From: Saprospirales bacterium
GTDB lineage: Bacteria; Bacteroidota; Bacteroidia; Chitinophagales; Saprospiraceae
Assembly: GCA_007693915.1 (NCBI GenBank)
Contig: RECS01000163.1
Location: 1 to 64,000 of the forward strand
Reading direction: 5' to 3'
DNA length: 64,000 nt
Shown: positions 37,515 to 45,214 of the stretch, piece after piece
Layout: the number at the start of each line of letters is the position of its first letter
Numbering within the stretch: the stretch's first letter is position 1
Notes under the pieces: model-generated
What the model was told of the DNA's origin: nothing
Databases searched by the model: none
The model's input: the letters and a program-made list of their open reading frames with translations, nothing else
Translations under genes and position numbers: made by a program

Positions 37515-37954
37515 TCTTATAATAATTTTTGATACTAAAGAAAATCGAAACTGAAATAGCTCGATATAAATGCAAATATAAGACATTCAGTCAAAATAGG
37601 AAAGAACTGAAACCTTAATAACGTAAAGTTAAACGAACGAAAGATTTTTAAATTCCTTACAATTTTTAATTTTTGTTAGTAGGTTGTTAATAAGCTGGGT
37701 TCAATTTTTCTTTTTATCACCATCTAAAATAATGGAACGCGATTAGAAACTATTTTTTACAAAAATTAACCCCCTAATTTTATTTTTTCTGCCCCAAATT
37801 TAGTTTTACTTTAAAAAAGAGATGTATTATTCATCCATCCATTTGGGTACTGCACGCTAAATCGATAGGTTTATTGAGGACAAGTAGAATCGATAATAAA
37901 TTCAGATTCGAGATAAATATCTAAGCTAGTTTGCCACCAATACAATCGTAAAGT
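37515..37954. other. Intergenic region between two thioredoxin-fold genes
   Basis: 440 AT-rich bases on the shared leftward strand. Apart from the minus-strand TATATTTG box near 37573-37580, no RNA gene, terminator or credible ORF was recognised. Confidence 0.35.
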
Positions 37955-38527
37955 CTAATTGGGGTCCATGGACTTTTTCCACTTGATATTGCAGCCACCA
38001 CCAGGTTTCTGATTTTCACTAACGTAGTCCCCTTGAAGCAAAGCATCTAAAGCAGCTGTTAAGTCAGAACCAGTTACAGGTATATCATTTCCAGGTCTTG
38101 AATCATCCATTTGACCTCTATAAACCAGATGAAGGTCGCGATCAAAGATGTAAAATTCGGGAGTACAAGCAGCATGATAAGCTCTAGCCACAGTCTGCGA
38201 TTCATCGTAAAGATAGGGGAAGGTATACCCCTCTTTTTTAGCAACTTCCTTCATTTTTTCCGGACTGTCATCTGGGTAATTTTCAACATCATTAGAACTG
38301 ATACCAATAAAACCAATTCCCTCATTTTTATAATGTGCTGTTATCTCAGCTAATTTGGAGTTAATGTACTTAACAAATGGACAATGGTTACAGAGGAACA
38401 TTATAACTGTTGCCATTTCACCAGTTATATCTCTCAAGTGCAAATCTTTACCGCTTACGGTATCGGGAAGTATGAAATCCGGTGCTTCTACACCTAATGC
38501 TAACATGTTACTCTCTGTATATGCCAT
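37955..38527 (-). CDS. Thioredoxin family / AhpC-TSA-like redoxin
   Basis: A 190-residue cytoplasmic protein without signal peptide. The redoxin fold is shown by ALGVEAPDFILPDTVSGK, FLCNHCPFVKYINSKL (CxxC near residue 46), FIGISSNDVENYPDDSPEKM and CTPEFYIFDRDLHLVYRG. The CNHCPFV motif defines a subgroup of thioredoxin-like proteins frequent in marine Bacteroidota and Proteobacteria. Members are annotated as thiol-disulfide isomerases or peroxiredoxin-like, with no settled substrate. The tail GGGCNIKWKKSMDPN contains another Cys. It is a single gene; its only neighbour of similar fold is the secreted thioredoxin 440 bases on. Confidence 0.85.
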   Translation of the reverse strand: MAYTESNMLALGVEAPDFILPDTVSGKDLHLRDITGEMATVIMFLCNHCPFVKYINSKLAEITAHYKNEGIGFIGISSNDVENYPDDSPEKMKEVAKKEGYTFPYLYDESQTVARAYHAACTPEFYIFDRDLHLVYRGQMDDSRPGNDIPVTGSDLTAALDALLQGDYVSENQKPGGGCNIKWKKSMDPN

Positions 38528-38791
38528 TTGTTATTTTATTGTGGGTAAATGAATTCTTTACGATACAACTGTGATATTAATTTCTTCAGCTGCACCTTAA
38601 ATGCAAAGTTATTTAAAAAAATAAAAATTGAGGAAAAGAATTTTTACTCAAAGTTAAAAAATCACATTTCTAACACCTAGTAATTCAAATAGTTGTTAAC
38701 CAGAATAGTAGCAAAACATTTAGGTTACACATAATCTAATCAAATATAGCTATGATTTGAAATTGGTTCCACATTATTAAAGGATCCAGAC

Positions 38792-40225
38792 TCAATATTT
38801 AATTCTAAGCAATCTCAGTCTTGAACTGCTTTCACTTGGGATGATAATTTCATTTGTTGATATTTGATATGCGTTCCTAAATCGAAGTTTTACATTTTGA
38901 TGTTCGGTATTCATTACATTTTTTCTTTCCGAAAATCCATTTGCTGCCAGCAAAAACTCACTAACTGTGCTGTTGCCGGATATTTCATCATTGTATATCA
39001 GTCTCAAAAAATTAGGGCTTTCAACAATGAAATAAGAAGAAAACAAAGCACCATCATCATGGGAAATTTGCTTTTTATACAGGACTTCAAACCAATCTAA
39101 CTCGCCAATTCCGTCAAAAGAGCTAATAAGGACATCTTCGAGATGGTGGTCGGTCCAAATAGATCTGCCCATAGTCCTGCTCAACCCTCGTTGGGAATAA
39201 GTTGGGCGTCTTTCAAAGGTTTTATTGATCTCTGAAAAAATTATCACCCCTCCATCCTGTCGCAACATTATGTCCTGAACTTGTAATTCAATGACTGCGG
39301 CTCGGTTGATATTTCTTTCAGAAAAAGCAGCCAAAATATCAACCGAAAAAGGATGATAATTAAAAGTATAACTTAGACTATTATCCATTTTAAGAAATAG
39401 GGTAAACTGCCCTTCTGCTCTCCCGGCATTTCTTTCGTAATAAACCCCTCCTCCACTTATCTTTCTGTTCTTATGGTCAATAACAAATCTTTCGGAACCG
39501 GGAAGCCTGGTTTCCATTTCTATGGATTGATTATTGAGTTTTCCGTCCGGGTGAAGGTGTATAAACTCATAAAGAATGCCCCCTCTTCTAAAACCCCTTT
39601 CCTTTTGCTTTAACACCAAAACCATTTCACCCATATTTGAAACCAACATCTGTCTGAAGTCCTGCCTAAGGTTCCCTTCTAATTGCAAGTTTTGAGTCCA
39701 AATAACTTCTTTTTCCTGTATATCGTAACAGACTACTTGAAGGTTGGTATTATTATCCGAACGAAAAAAAAGTATCTTGGAAAAGTCATCGCTAATAGTG
39801 GCATAAAATACACTATATCCCATTAAATGGGATGCGCTAACAATAGAGGAGGAATCAATCAACTTTAAATTTTCATCAAATTCCCAATAGTAGATATCGA
39901 TGTCCTGACCATCTCTTTTTTGTGAAAAAAGGAAAAATGAATTTTCCCCCTGAGTGGATGCAATTATTCGACTGTTCCTTCGAATGATATCCACTTCAAC
40001 TGAGGACTTTAACCTTAGGTTTCTATCGAATGCATGGAGTTCTAACTGCTGATTTTTTATTGTGAGCAGGGCAGTGGTTTGATTCACATTTCCAATTATA
40101 CGAAAATGGTCATCAGAGCGAATTCCAATACCATCTGATACCGTCACCATTTGCGAAGAAGCAGAGAAGTATCCGAGAAACACCAACAAAAAAAGCGTTA
40201 AGATTTTTAAGTTTTTCGTCATCAT
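38792..40225 (-). CDS. Secreted hypothetical protein, propeller-like
   Basis: Family not recognised. 477 residues with a signal peptide (MMTKNLKILTLFLLVFLGYFSASSQ); the ORF-track first codon is a TTG and ATG at 40225 or 40222 is preferred. The rest is beta-rich with repeating short units such as TLFLKMDNSLSYTFNY and QDIMLRQDGGVIIFSEINKTF, and blade-like patterns containing Asp-Gly turns, which suggests a beta-propeller. There is no T9SS sorting domain and no lipobox, so a periplasmic location is likely. Similar proteins in Bacteroidota are labelled hypothetical. It is divergent from ftcD. Confidence 0.6.
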   Translation of the reverse strand: MMTKNLKILTLFLLVFLGYFSASSQMVTVSDGIGIRSDDHFRIIGNVNQTTALLTIKNQQLELHAFDRNLRLKSSVEVDIIRRNSRIIASTQGENSFFLFSQKRDGQDIDIYYWEFDENLKLIDSSSIVSASHLMGYSVFYATISDDFSKILFFRSDNNTNLQVVCYDIQEKEVIWTQNLQLEGNLRQDFRQMLVSNMGEMVLVLKQKERGFRRGGILYEFIHLHPDGKLNNQSIEMETRLPGSERFVIDHKNRKISGGGVYYERNAGRAEGQFTLFLKMDNSLSYTFNYHPFSVDILAAFSERNINRAAVIELQVQDIMLRQDGGVIIFSEINKTFERRPTYSQRGLSRTMGRSIWTDHHLEDVLISSFDGIGELDWFEVLYKKQISHDDGALFSSYFIVESPNFLRLIYNDEISGNSTVSEFLLAANGFSERKNVMNTEHQNVKLRFRNAYQISTNEIIIPSESSSRLRLLRIKY

Positions 40226-40380
40226 CAATATCTATAACGCAACAGACTATAAAAGGTGCTACAAGGCTTATGAAAATCTTTTAAAATTGTAGTACATGAT
40301 TTTAAAAAATGGTATACTTTTTGCTATTTTCGCGTTCGATTAATTTTTAAAAATATTGACAATCAAATAATTATCATCCG

Positions 40381-42072
40381 ATGACTAAGAATCCAATTAT
40401 TGAGTGCGTCCCAAATTTCAGCGAGGGAAGAGATGAGGCTGTAATCAGGAAAATTACAAATGAGATAGAAAAAATAGACGGGGTTAAGCTACTGGATGTT
40501 GACCCGGGAAAAGCAACTAACCGAACTGTTGTCACTTTTGTAGGTCATCCTGATGCGGTTATTGAAGCCGCATTCGTAGCTATACAAAAGGCATCAGAAT
40601 TAATAGATATGTCAAAACACAAAGGTGAACATCCCCGCATGGGAGCTACTGATGTGTGTCCACTTATTCCAATCAGTGATATTACAATGGAGGAAACAGC
40701 TGAGTATGCCGCTAAGTTAGGTAAAAGGGTTGGAGATGAATTGGGAATACCAGTCTATATGTATGAAAATGCAGCTACAAAACCTGAAAGGCAAAATCTT
40801 GCAACTGTACGTTCCGGAGAATATGAGGGGCTTGCAGATAAGCTAGCAGATCCAAATTGGAAACCGGATTTTGGTCCTGCTCAGTTTAACCCTAAAGCCG
40901 GAGCTACTGCCATAGCTGCACGTGATTTTTTGATCGCCTACAATGTGAACCTGAATACTACAAGTGTTAGAAGGGCCAATTCCGTGGCTTTTGATATTAG
41001 AGAAAAAGGTAGAGTAAAAAGAGAGGGTGATCCGATAAGCGGAAAAATACTCAGAGATTCCAATGGAGAACCATTGCGCGAAGCGGGAAAGTGTAAAGGC
41101 GTAAAGGCCATTGGGTGGTACATAGAGGAGTACGGGATGGCTCAAATTTCAATGAATATTACCAATACCAAGCAGACACCTTTGCATATCGCTTTTGAGG
41201 CTTGCAGGGAGAGTGCAACTTCTAGAGGTCTAAGGGTTACAGGCTCTGAACTCGTCGGACTGGTGCCCAAACAAGTTATGCTGGATGCAGGAAAATTTTA
41301 TCTGACTCGACAAAATCGCTCCCACGGTATTCCTGAGGAGGAGATTATCCATATTGCTGTAAAATCAATGGGTCTGGATGAGCTATACCCCTTTGAGCCT
41401 GCAAAAAAAATCATTGAATATCAATTGGAAAGACCTAAATCCGGACCATTAGCTTCTAAAAACTTGTATGAATTTGCCGACGAAACGGCATCTGAATCCG
41501 TGGCTCCAGGTGGTGGATCCATAGCTGCCTATGTGGGTGCCTTAGGTGCTTCATTGGCAACAATGGTGGCCAATCTTTCCAGCCATAAAAGGGGTTGGGA
41601 TGACAAGTGGGAATTTTTCTCAGAGTGGGCAGTAAAAGGCGAAAAACTAAAAGAAGATCTTATCCATTTGGTAGATGAAGATACAGCAGCCTTTAATAAG
41701 ATCATATCTGCCATTCGACTGCCGAAAGGCTCGGAGGAAGAAAAGTCTTTGCGCAAGAAAGCCATTGAAGATGCCACCAAATATGCCATTGAAGTTCCAT
41801 TCAGAACCATGCAGTTGGCTGATCAGGTTTTTGAAGTAGCGGAGGCCATGATAGAAAACGGCAATCCAACTTCAGTCACTGATGCCGGAGTAGGTGCCCT
41901 CTGTGCAAGAGCTGCATCCTTGGCCGCCTACATGAATGTTTTAGTGAATTGCAAAGATCTGGAGGATGAAGATTATGTTAAAGATATTACTAAAAGGGCC
42001 ACTAAGTTGAAAACTCAAGCTGAAGAAAAAGAAAAATCTTTAAGTAATGTGGTGATTGGAAAGCTTACTTGA
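40381..42072 (+). CDS. ftcD: Glutamate formimidoyltransferase with cyclodeaminase domain
   Basis: Bifunctional enzyme of histidine degradation: moves the formimino group from formiminoglutamate to tetrahydrofolate and then releases ammonia. The N-terminal subdomain has IIECVPNFSEGRDEAVI, GEHPRMGATDVCPLIP and VPVYMYENAAT-like sequence (about 1-180). The C-terminal transferase subdomain covers about 180-330 (MNITNTKQTPLHIAFE, GLVPKQVML). The cyclodeaminase domain covers about 345-560, with ETASESVAPGGGSIAAYVGALG. The 563-residue length is that of the complete fusion. No other hut gene is in the window. It sits next to the truncated duplicate at 42098-42350. Confidence 0.95.
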   Translation: MTKNPIIECVPNFSEGRDEAVIRKITNEIEKIDGVKLLDVDPGKATNRTVVTFVGHPDAVIEAAFVAIQKASELIDMSKHKGEHPRMGATDVCPLIPISDITMEETAEYAAKLGKRVGDELGIPVYMYENAATKPERQNLATVRSGEYEGLADKLADPNWKPDFGPAQFNPKAGATAIAARDFLIAYNVNLNTTSVRRANSVAFDIREKGRVKREGDPISGKILRDSNGEPLREAGKCKGVKAIGWYIEEYGMAQISMNITNTKQTPLHIAFEACRESATSRGLRVTGSELVGLVPKQVMLDAGKFYLTRQNRSHGIPEEEIIHIAVKSMGLDELYPFEPAKKIIEYQLERPKSGPLASKNLYEFADETASESVAPGGGSIAAYVGALGASLATMVANLSSHKRGWDDKWEFFSEWAVKGEKLKEDLIHLVDEDTAAFNKIISAIRLPKGSEEEKSLRKKAIEDATKYAIEVPFRTMQLADQVFEVAEAMIENGNPTSVTDAGVGALCARAASLAAYMNVLVNCKDLEDEDYVKDITKRATKLKTQAEEKEKSLSNVVIGKLT

Positions 42073-42097
42073 TTTTATGGAAATGTAAACTTTTTAA

Positions 42098-42350
42098 TTA
42101 CCAAGCATCCTTCGGTTGTTCACCTGTCCCTGAAGAGCGCTGTATTAAGGCCTGAATGGAGACCATTTCAGCCTGTAGTTCCGTGCCCAGAAAATAATAA
42201 AGGTGTATGTTGTCTCTAAGCAATCTATTCAGGTGATTCAGACCGGATTCGTTATTCCCGGCTGCAAACAGTGCGAGGACATGATACCACTCTGCATCCT
42301 CTCTATAAATATTTCCCCTGTCATTCAGCATGGGTCTGAGAAGTATGGAG
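42098..42350 (-). pseudogene. Truncated copy of the 3' end of the gene at 44458-45183
   Basis: Encodes 77 residues plus a few upstream codons, MLNDRGNIYREDAEWYHVLALF...GEQPKDAW, about 88-90 percent identical by eye to the last 78 residues of the intact gene at 44458-45183. Homology begins at the stop codon and ends abruptly near 42350, where AT-rich sequence takes over. The N-terminal membrane helix and linker are missing. It is in the same orientation as the intact gene, so the two form a direct repeat flanking 42351-44457. Confidence 0.85.
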
Positions 42351-42363
42351 CTATTTAAATAAA

Positions 42364-42390
42364 AGTTAATTTAAGTTAATTTAAAGTTAA
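42364..42390. repeat. Short AT-rich tandem repeat at the duplication edge
   Basis: AGTTAATTTA occurs twice in tandem (42364-42383), followed by a partial AAGTTAAAT. It lies a dozen bases inside the point where homology of the truncated gene copy stops. Confidence 0.6.
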
Positions 42391-42468
42391 ATATAGTCTT
42401 TTATTTTTTTTGTCAAACTATAAATTTTATTTGCGTTTAAATAATTAAATGATTTAAATTTATACAAT

Positions 42469-42840
42469 ATGAAATATTTAGTTTGTCTACTTTTTATTCT
42501 GTCCATAACTATGTCTGATGAGTTTCCATATTATGATATTATATCAAATAATCAAATCGAAAAGGTTTTTCCGGTAGTTGAATTCGACGAGGAAAATCTT
42601 TTGGCTCCTGGGAGATTTCATCTTGTGTCATTTGGTTGCGCTCCTGTAGATGAGCAAATTTGTTGTTGCTTCTGCGTTGGTGCGCCTTGCGGAATCATGT
42701 CCGCAGTTTGCGAAATTCCTGCAATACAGTTTGCTTGTTATTTTGGAGGACCATTTGAATGTACTGGTGATTTAGGGTGTGACAGCGTTGCTGAGGGTGC
42801 TGATTGCTATACATGCTGTAGTTTAGCATGTGGAGCATAA
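42469..42840 (+). CDS. Cysteine-rich small secreted protein
   Basis: 123 residues, family not recognised. A short signal peptide (MKYLVCLLFILSITMS) is followed by an acidic leader-like stretch (about residues 17-60: DEFPYYDIISNNQIEKVF, VEFDEENLLAPG) and then a Cys-rich C-terminal half with 14 cysteines in about 65 residues, including CCCFC and DCYTCC. The split into acidic leader and Cys-rich core resembles secreted disulfide-rich peptides or modified-peptide precursors. The next gene, 26 bases on, encodes a propeller protein of the six-bladed type. In Bacteroides, NVEALA-type small Cys-containing proteins sit beside six-bladed propeller genes; this one lacks a visible NVEALA motif. The function is not known. 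Confidence 0.65.
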   Translation: MKYLVCLLFILSITMSDEFPYYDIISNNQIEKVFPVVEFDEENLLAPGRFHLVSFGCAPVDEQICCCFCVGAPCGIMSAVCEIPAIQFACYFGGPFECTGDLGCDSVAEGADCYTCCSLACGA

Positions 42841-42866
42841 TCATATTTACTTTTTAATCCTATATT

Positions 42867-44363
42867 ATGAAAACCTTTTTAACAGCTTTTATTTTAGTAT
42901 CTAGTTTCTCATTTTTATATTTATATAATTATCAAACACAAAGTTTTGATGAGATAAATTATGACAATTCAGTACTTTTTGATGGGTATAATTCAACTAA
43001 TTTTAATGATTTTTTTGAGGAATTATATTATATTAGACTAGACTCAAACCCTTACAGTCCTTTGGATGCAGTAGATAAAATTCGATTTATTAATGACACA
43101 TTTTATGTAACTGATGTAAATTTTAGAGGGAAAGTATTTTTATATTCCGCTTTGGGAGAATTTATAAATAAAATAGGATTTAATCCCTCTTTGAATCTCT
43201 CTGGTAATACGTTTTTTGAAAAATGTATTGATTCAGGTCATCTAATTATAGGTTATCCTGATGAACAAAAATTACTTATATTTTCTAATGATGGTGATTT
43301 AGTTTCGCAAGATTCAGTTGGATTCTATTTTGACAATTTTGTTTATAATTCTATGCTAAAAAGGTATATTTTCCATACCCATATGCCTAATCCGGGTTTT
43401 TATGATAATCTAAATCATCAGCTGGTTTTAACAGACTCTAATTTTACCATTATTAGAAAGCATTTTCCAAAGCAATATAATATAACCAAAGAATTCAATG
43501 CTACGTACGCCATTCAAAAACCAATTGACAGCGGTGATTTTGTATATTTTGCTGATTTTTTTAATGGCAAAATTTATGAGTTAGATTTTAAAGGTAACGA
43601 AAAGTTGATCTTTAAAATCGAGGATGGAATTGAAAACAGGCAGGATTCTTTAATTATGATGGATGCAGAATTTCCATCCTATGAGGTAGTCATGCACAAT
43701 AAAAAGTTTTATCCATTCACTGAATATTATATTAATGAAGATTTTTTACTTCTATCTAATTACTTTGAGCAAAGAGTAAGAACACATGTGGTATTCAGTA
43801 GGGAAACTTTAAATGGCTATAGGTTCGCAAATAATATTCCCATAAATCTTGAAAGCGGGCATCAATTTAATTTTCATTTTGAAACTCCAACAAGTGTAAT
43901 TGGTAGTTATTTCGTTAGATTTCGATCTCCGAGAACTTGGAATCAAATAATTAGTTTTTTACCGGACTCTATAGACATTAGTCATTTGCCTGATTCAATA
44001 GCAAGTGGCCCAATAATGAAACTTTTCAAGTATAACAGGACTTTGATAGGAATAGATGATAGTGCTGATAGAAGACTTAATCCTGATTTTCAAAATAAGA
44101 GTCAAAATGTAAAAATAACCTGCTATCCAAACCCAACCTCAGGCATACTAACTGTTGAATCAACACCAAGTGTATCTTCTGATCATTTTATAGTCAAAAT
44201 TTTTAGTTTGGATGGCATAAAATTGGGAGTAATAAAAGGTGAAAAAACTATAGACTTTCCGTCTTTAGGTTTAAATTACGGGACATATATCCTTCAATTT
44301 AGTACATCAGAGGATGGAGAGACTATTAAAAATTTAGGTTCAGAACTGATTTTTTATCAATAA
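42867..44363 (+). CDS. Six-bladed beta-propeller protein with T9SS type A sorting domain
   Basis: 498 residues. A signal segment (MKTFLTAFILVSSFSFLYLY) is followed by a propeller of the PF17170/six-bladed type: AVDKIRFINDTFYVTDVNFRG, VFLYSALGEFINKIGF and LIFSNDGDLVSQDSV are successive blades with the usual LYD/NDG turn pattern. The C-terminus YPNPTSGILTVESTP...GTYILQFST is a T9SS type A domain. Codon use and base composition are clearly more AT-rich than the flanking genes, matching the Cys-rich gene upstream and suggesting joint acquisition. It probably acts at the cell surface, perhaps with the Cys-rich partner; inference from adjacency. Confidence 0.75.
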   Translation: MKTFLTAFILVSSFSFLYLYNYQTQSFDEINYDNSVLFDGYNSTNFNDFFEELYYIRLDSNPYSPLDAVDKIRFINDTFYVTDVNFRGKVFLYSALGEFINKIGFNPSLNLSGNTFFEKCIDSGHLIIGYPDEQKLLIFSNDGDLVSQDSVGFYFDNFVYNSMLKRYIFHTHMPNPGFYDNLNHQLVLTDSNFTIIRKHFPKQYNITKEFNATYAIQKPIDSGDFVYFADFFNGKIYELDFKGNEKLIFKIEDGIENRQDSLIMMDAEFPSYEVVMHNKKFYPFTEYYINEDFLLLSNYFEQRVRTHVVFSRETLNGYRFANNIPINLESGHQFNFHFETPTSVIGSYFVRFRSPRTWNQIISFLPDSIDISHLPDSIASGPIMKLFKYNRTLIGIDDSADRRLNPDFQNKSQNVKITCYPNPTSGILTVESTPSVSSDHFIVKIFSLDGIKLGVIKGEKTIDFPSLGLNYGTYILQFSTSEDGETIKNLGSELIFYQ

Positions 44364-44457
44364 ATATTTCCATTAATCTATTAACCAGAAATAATTCTTT
44401 TACCCACTACTTTTAATAGGTTTCTTAAGTAATTTAGTAGTTTAGGATTCAAAAATC

Positions 44458-44712
44458 CTACCAGGCATCTTTTGGCTGCGTTCCGCTTTTGCCGGCTGAT
44501 TGCTGGATTAGGGCTTGAATAGAGACCATTTCTGCCTGTAGTTCGGTTCCCAGAAAATAAAAGAGGTGGATGTTATCCCTGAGCAATCTATTGAGTTGAT
44601 TAAAGCCGGATTCGTTATTCCCGGCTGCAAACAGTGCAAGAATATGATACCACTCTGCATCCTCTCTGTAAATATTTCCCCTATCATTCAGCATGGGTCT
44701 GATGAGTTGGAG
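44458..44712 (-). repeat. Direct repeat matching 42098-42350
   Basis: The 3' part of the intact gene, about 250 bases, repeated in the same orientation at 42098-42350. Together they bracket the AT-rich two-gene cassette. Crossing over between them would remove about 2.36 kb. Confidence 0.85.
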
Positions 44713-45183
44713 TGCTTCATCTGCCTTTTCTTGAAGTAAAAGTTGCTGCACTCTTTCTAGGTCTCTTACCACATGGGCATATTGCCTTCTGATATTTTCA
44801 GAGGCTTCAGTACCGGATTCAAAAGTTAGGGGAATGGATCTATTGACCCAGGTACGTATATTGAATTCTCTTACATGAGTTCCTGTCCTTGGAGTCGTTT
44901 GGCTTTGGTTACTTTCTGCTGGAGTTCTTGTCCTGATTTCAGCTTGTCCACCGGATTGAGGTTGAGTTGTCTGTTGTCTTTGATTGTTCACCGCTGCATT
45001 TTCTTCTGTAAGCGATTCGTTCTGATATTCCGTTGTTTCATCAGGAGGAATTAACTCACCATCAATTTTCTCAGATATTTCCTCACCCGACTGCTTGTTG
45101 ATAAAATACAAATTGGCTATTCCAACCAATATCAGGACAGTGGTCAGTCCAATCAGCAAATACATTAATTGCTTATTTCCCAT
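44458..45183 (-). CDS. Hypothetical single-pass membrane protein with helical C-terminal domain
   Basis: 241 residues. A membrane helix near the N-terminus (KQLMYLLIGLTTVLILVGIANLYF) is followed by a Gln/Thr/Pro-rich linker (about residues 45-105) and a helical C-terminal domain (about 110-241) with a TPR-like pattern, EDAEWYHILALFAAGNNESGFN. Family not recognised. Its final third is duplicated as a truncated copy at 42098-42350. It lies 31 bases downstream of the M12B-type protease gene and is probably cotranscribed, which hints at a linked envelope role. Complete and intact, unlike the copy. Confidence 0.65.
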   Translation of the reverse strand: MGNKQLMYLLIGLTTVLILVGIANLYFINKQSGEEISEKIDGELIPPDETTEYQNESLTEENAAVNNQRQQTTQPQSGGQAEIRTRTPAESNQSQTTPRTGTHVREFNIRTWVNRSIPLTFESGTEASENIRRQYAHVVRDLERVQQLLLQEKADEALQLIRPMLNDRGNIYREDAEWYHILALFAAGNNESGFNQLNRLLRDNIHLFYFLGTELQAEMVSIQALIQQSAGKSGTQPKDAW

Positions 45184-45214
45184 AACTAGATAAATATGAT
45201 AATGTAGTCAGAAA

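Noticed and set aside
42351-44457. Insertion sequence or integrase-borne island
   Set aside because: No transposase, integrase or terminal inverted repeat was seen; only the gene-derived direct repeat.
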